Of a stretch of DNA of 64,000 bases, positions 61,565-64,000 are shown one piece after another. The DNA is from a bacterium. Its GTDB lineage: Bacteria; Bacillota; Clostridia; Lachnospirales; Lachnospiraceae. The stretch's first letter is position 1, and each line of letters opens with the position of its first letter. The translations under genes and the position numbers were made by a program. Location: assembly GCA_023663725.1 (NCBI GenBank), contig JAMPGX010000012.1, positions 1 to 64,000 of the forward strand, written 5' to 3'. Under the pieces are notes generated by a model. The model did no database searches and was not told where the DNA came from. It saw only the letters and a list, made by a program, of their open reading frames with translations.

Positions 61565-62980
61565 TCAAGACATTTCCGGCCCCGCGCCAGAATCCGCCGC
61601 GGCAGGACCCGTTTCCTCCCCGATATGCTGGATGATATCCCGATTAATCTTCATCAGGAAATAGGTGCTCATCCCGACGCTCATCAGCTCCGCTATCGGA
61701 AATGCCCACCAGATCAGATTGACATTGCCGCTCAGAGACAACAGATACGCCACTGGCAGCAGCACAAAGAGCTGTCTGGCGATAGATACCACCATGCTGT
61801 ATACCCCGTTGCCCAGGGCCTGGAAAGCGCTTCCCACCTCAATGCAATAGCCCGCGAAGCAGAAGCTCAGGCAGATGGTCCGCAGAGCTGGCACGCCGAG
61901 GACCAATAGCTCCTCCGTTGCGTTAAAGAAGCCCAGAAGCTGCGCGGGAAACAGCTGCATGGCAATCAGCCCCGCAAGCATGATTAGCACGGCAAATTTG
62001 ACACTGCTCTTGATCGTTCGGATCACCCTCTCCCGATATCCCGCGCCGTAATTGTAGGCAATGATCGGCACCACGCCGTTATTCAGACCGAACACGGGCA
62101 TAAAGATAAAGCTCTGCAGCTTGAAGTATACGCCGAACACGGTCTGTGCCGCCCCAAATGCCGCCAGAATCAGATTCATGCCATAGGTCATGATCGAACC
62201 AATGGCCTGCATCACGATGGAGGGAGCGCCCACCTTGTAGATCTGCCCGATCAGACGCAGATCAGGTCGAAAGCCCTTGAACGATATTCGCACCTCCCTG
62301 TTGCATTTCACATTGAAGATCACTGCCAGACCAGCCGCCACCATCTGCCCGATCACCGTGGCCGTGGCAGCTCCGGCCACCCCCATCGCCGGCAGCCCAA
62401 AATACCCAAAGATCAGGATCGGGTCCAGAATCAGGTTCACCACTGCCCCTGTGCCCTGTGTGATCATAGTATAGATCGTCTTGCCTGTGGACTGCAGGAT
62501 GCGCTCCAGCGAAGTCTGCAAAAAGATGCCGATGCCAGCGCAGCAGCATATAGTCAGGTAGGTGACGCCGTACTCCTGCACCTCCTGAATGTCCGTCTGG
62601 CTCAGAAAAAAGGGCCTGCTGACAAAAATTCCCACCAAGACAAATACCAGCGCGCTGACCACCTCGATAAAAATGCCGTTGGCGGCGATCACATTGGCTT
62701 TGTCGTACTGTTTCTGCCCCAGAGTCTTGGACAGAAAAGCATTGATGCCCACTGCCGTCCCCACGGAAACCGCGATCATCAGCGACTGCACGGGAAATGC
62801 CAGCGACACCGCCCGCAACGCATGTTCGTTGATCTGCGATACGAATATGCTATCCACAATATTATACAACGCCTGCACCAGCATCGAAATCATCATCGGC
62901 AGGGACATCGTGATCAGCAGCCTGTCTATGGGCATCACGCCCATCTTGTTCTCCTGTTTTCCACTTATTGCCTGTGTCAT
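61565..62980 (-). CDS. MATE family efflux transporter
   Basis: 471 residues, twelve hydrophobic segments. The N-terminal 'PIDRLLITMSLPMMISMLVQALYNIVDSIFVSQI' and the matching second half ('FGVYFKLQSFIFMPVFGLNNGVVPIIAYNYGAG') are typical of MATE transporters. It is divergent from the MATE protein at 6683. AAGGAGGAC precedes the ATG. Substrate unknown. Confidence 0.92.
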   Translation of the reverse strand: MTQAISGKQENKMGVMPIDRLLITMSLPMMISMLVQALYNIVDSIFVSQINEHALRAVSLAFPVQSLMIAVSVGTAVGINAFLSKTLGQKQYDKANVIAANGIFIEVVSALVFVLVGIFVSRPFFLSQTDIQEVQEYGVTYLTICCCAGIGIFLQTSLERILQSTGKTIYTMITQGTGAVVNLILDPILIFGYFGLPAMGVAGAATATVIGQMVAAGLAVIFNVKCNREVRISFKGFRPDLRLIGQIYKVGAPSIVMQAIGSIMTYGMNLILAAFGAAQTVFGVYFKLQSFIFMPVFGLNNGVVPIIAYNYGAGYRERVIRTIKSSVKFAVLIMLAGLIAMQLFPAQLLGFFNATEELLVLGVPALRTICLSFCFAGYCIEVGSAFQALGNGVYSMVVSIARQLFVLLPVAYLLSLSGNVNLIWWAFPIAELMSVGMSTYFLMKINRDIIQHIGEETGPAAADSGAGPEMS

Positions 62981-63093
62981 CTCATTTGTCCTCCTTGCAG
63001 CAATCCATCAACCTTATCCGTATATCTCGCCAACCAGTCAAAGCCAATAAAAAAGCCAGAACTCTTGGAAGAATCTGGCTTTGCGGCTATGCG

Positions 63094-63166
63094 TGAGATA
63101 TGGGGGATTCGAACCCCCGACAACCTGATTAAAAGTCAGGTGCTCTACCGACTGAGCTAATATCCC
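63094..63166 (-). tRNA. tRNA-Lys (TTT)
   Basis: 73-nt cloverleaf. GGGATAT pairs with ATATCTC (one G-T), the anticodon loop is CTTTTAA, and the T-loop is GTTCGAATC. First in a tRNA cluster on this side; the order on the minus strand is Arg-His-Gln-Lys. Confidence 0.95.
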
Positions 63167-63180
63167 ATAACTGAAAAAAA

Positions 63181-63252
63181 CAGGGCTAGCTGGATTCGAA
63201 CCAGCGACTGCAGCAGTCAAAGTGCTGTGCCTTACCGCTTGGCGATAGCCCT
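63181..63252 (-). tRNA. tRNA-Gln (TTG)
   Basis: 72-nt cloverleaf. AGGGCTA pairs with TAGCCCT, and the anticodon loop CTTTGAC gives TTG. Confidence 0.95.
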
Positions 63253-63292
63253 ATACATACAAGCGTATCACTCTGACAGTTCAGATATAAAG

Positions 63293-63367
63293 GGTGGATA
63301 AAGGGATTCGAACCCTTGGCCTCCAGAGCCACAATCTGGCGCGCTAACCAACTGCGCTATACCCACC
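63293..63367 (-). tRNA. tRNA-His (GTG)
   Basis: 75-nt cloverleaf including the extra G at position -1 facing C73, a histidine identity feature. The anticodon loop TTGTGGC gives GTG. Confidence 0.95.
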
Positions 63368-63435
63368 ATATCACAGAACTCTCCACGGGATAGACCACCG
63401 GATCCGTTCCCGCGCCGGACAGCTGCCTGTCCAAA

Positions 63436-63509
<74 letters not shown>

Positions 63510-63671
63510 ATAATCCGGCGTTTCAACCGCACTGACGAATGATATTGTATCGTAGATAAAAGGGTTTGTCAACTGTTTTTGCTATTTTTTATTGTTTTTT
63601 TGCAAAGCCTTTTTGCAAACATACCTCCGCTCATCGGGCGGTTTGCCGGACAATTTGTATATGGATCCCGC

Positions 63672-64000
63672 CTAAATCTGCGGGATCCACCTCTGCAGGG
63701 CGTCCTCCAGCTTTTTGATATCGACCGGCTTGGAGATATGGTCGTTCATCCCCGCGTCCTTCGATTTCCTGACATCGTCCGAAAAAGCGTCCGCTGTCAT
63801 CGCCACGATCGGGATATCCCGCAGATCTTCCCTGCCAGAAGAGCGAATGGCGCGCGCAGCCTCATATCCGTTCATGACCGGCATCTGGATATCCATGAAG
63901 ATCAGATCATAATAGCCTGACTCCTTCTCCAGTACCTGATCGACGGCAAGCCGCCCGTTCAGCGCCGTCTCCACCTGGATTCCCACCACGTTCAGCAGCT
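63672..64000 (-). CDS. Receiver domain at the end of a signalling protein (cut by window edge)
   Basis: The last about 109 codons of a protein entering from beyond 64000. It contains the phosphoacceptor Asp in 'YDLIFMDIQMPVMNGYEA' and Lys in 'NDHISKPVDIKKLEDAL', followed at once by the stop. The 'MDIQMPVMNG' pattern is typical of receiver domains at the C-terminus of hybrid histidine kinases. The rest of the protein is outside the window. Confidence 0.85.
   Translation of the reverse strand, partial: LLNVVGIQVETALNGRLAVDQVLEKESGYYDLIFMDIQMPVMNGYEAARAIRSSGREDLRDIPIVAMTADAFSDDVRKSKDAGMNDHISKPVDIKKLEDALQRWIPQI

Overview
The window reads as a chromosomal segment of a Gram-positive anaerobe, most likely a Lachnospiraceae-type Clostridium. 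The signs are strong AGGAGG ribosome-binding sites, a T-box in front of thrS, an infC-rpmI-rplT operon with an ATT-initiated infC, a DUF1540 protein, a Csp-like S8 protease, an AgrC-like kinase, TraX and several sigma-A promoters with exact 17-nt spacing. Nearly all genes lie on the minus strand. No ribosomal RNA, insertion sequence, integrase or CRISPR array was seen.

Layout: 0.2-10.7 kb holds a FliD-like protein, a CPBP protease/response regulator/kinase operon, a SpoU methyltransferase, an AgrC-like kinase, a MATE pump and clpB. 11-24.6 kb holds a membrane-anchored EIIA-Glc-like protein without the active-site histidines, mntP under a manganese riboswitch, TraX, tRNA-Gly, infC-rpmI-rplT, a regulator with two HTH domains tail-to-tail with a 53-codon membrane peptide gene, a solute-binding lipoprotein, a T-box-controlled small membrane protein plus thrS, and a Na/Pi transporter. 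24.7-27.7 kb carries two signalling proteins (a CheX-like/REC fusion and a GGDEF protein with a periplasmic-binding-type sensor).

28.0-45.7 kb is the centrepiece: one long minus-strand cluster for an extracellular contractile injection system (eCIS; phage-tail-like). In transcription order it encodes a candidate fibre or accessory protein, a Pvc16-like cap protein, a DUF4280 PAAR-like tip, a sheath, an inner tube, a tail-assembly-like protein, a DUF6760 protein, a second tube paralogue, a small unknown, a CIS_tube (Afp7-like) protein, a gpD-like hub, a gpV-like spike, gp25, two baseplate J-like proteins, a gpI-like protein, an AAA+ ATPase, a small XRE regulator and finally a DUF4157 protein whose C-terminus has the H-x-E ... 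C-x-x-C signature of zinc-dependent nucleic-acid deaminases. That last gene is the likely cargo toxin. No long tape-measure gene is visible.

46-64 kb holds a DUF1266 lipoprotein, a DUF5060/DUF4038-type glycosidase, a Csp-like subtilase with Gly-rich insertions, an M18 aminopeptidase, a DJ-1 protein, a CYTH protein, malQ-glgP, a Ca/Na-type antiporter behind a second manganese riboswitch, a DUF6985-like protein, a MATE pump, five tRNA genes and the end of a REC-domain protein cut by the window edge.

A further theme is a dispersed structured repeat (four copies: 10.7, 38.4, 38.7 and 59.4 kb). Its long terminal stem keeps pairing while its sequence changes between copies. Three copies lie 48-53 nt upstream of minus-strand start codons (clpB, the eCIS hub gene, glgP) in the same orientation; the fourth is inverted and sits inside the eCIS cluster.
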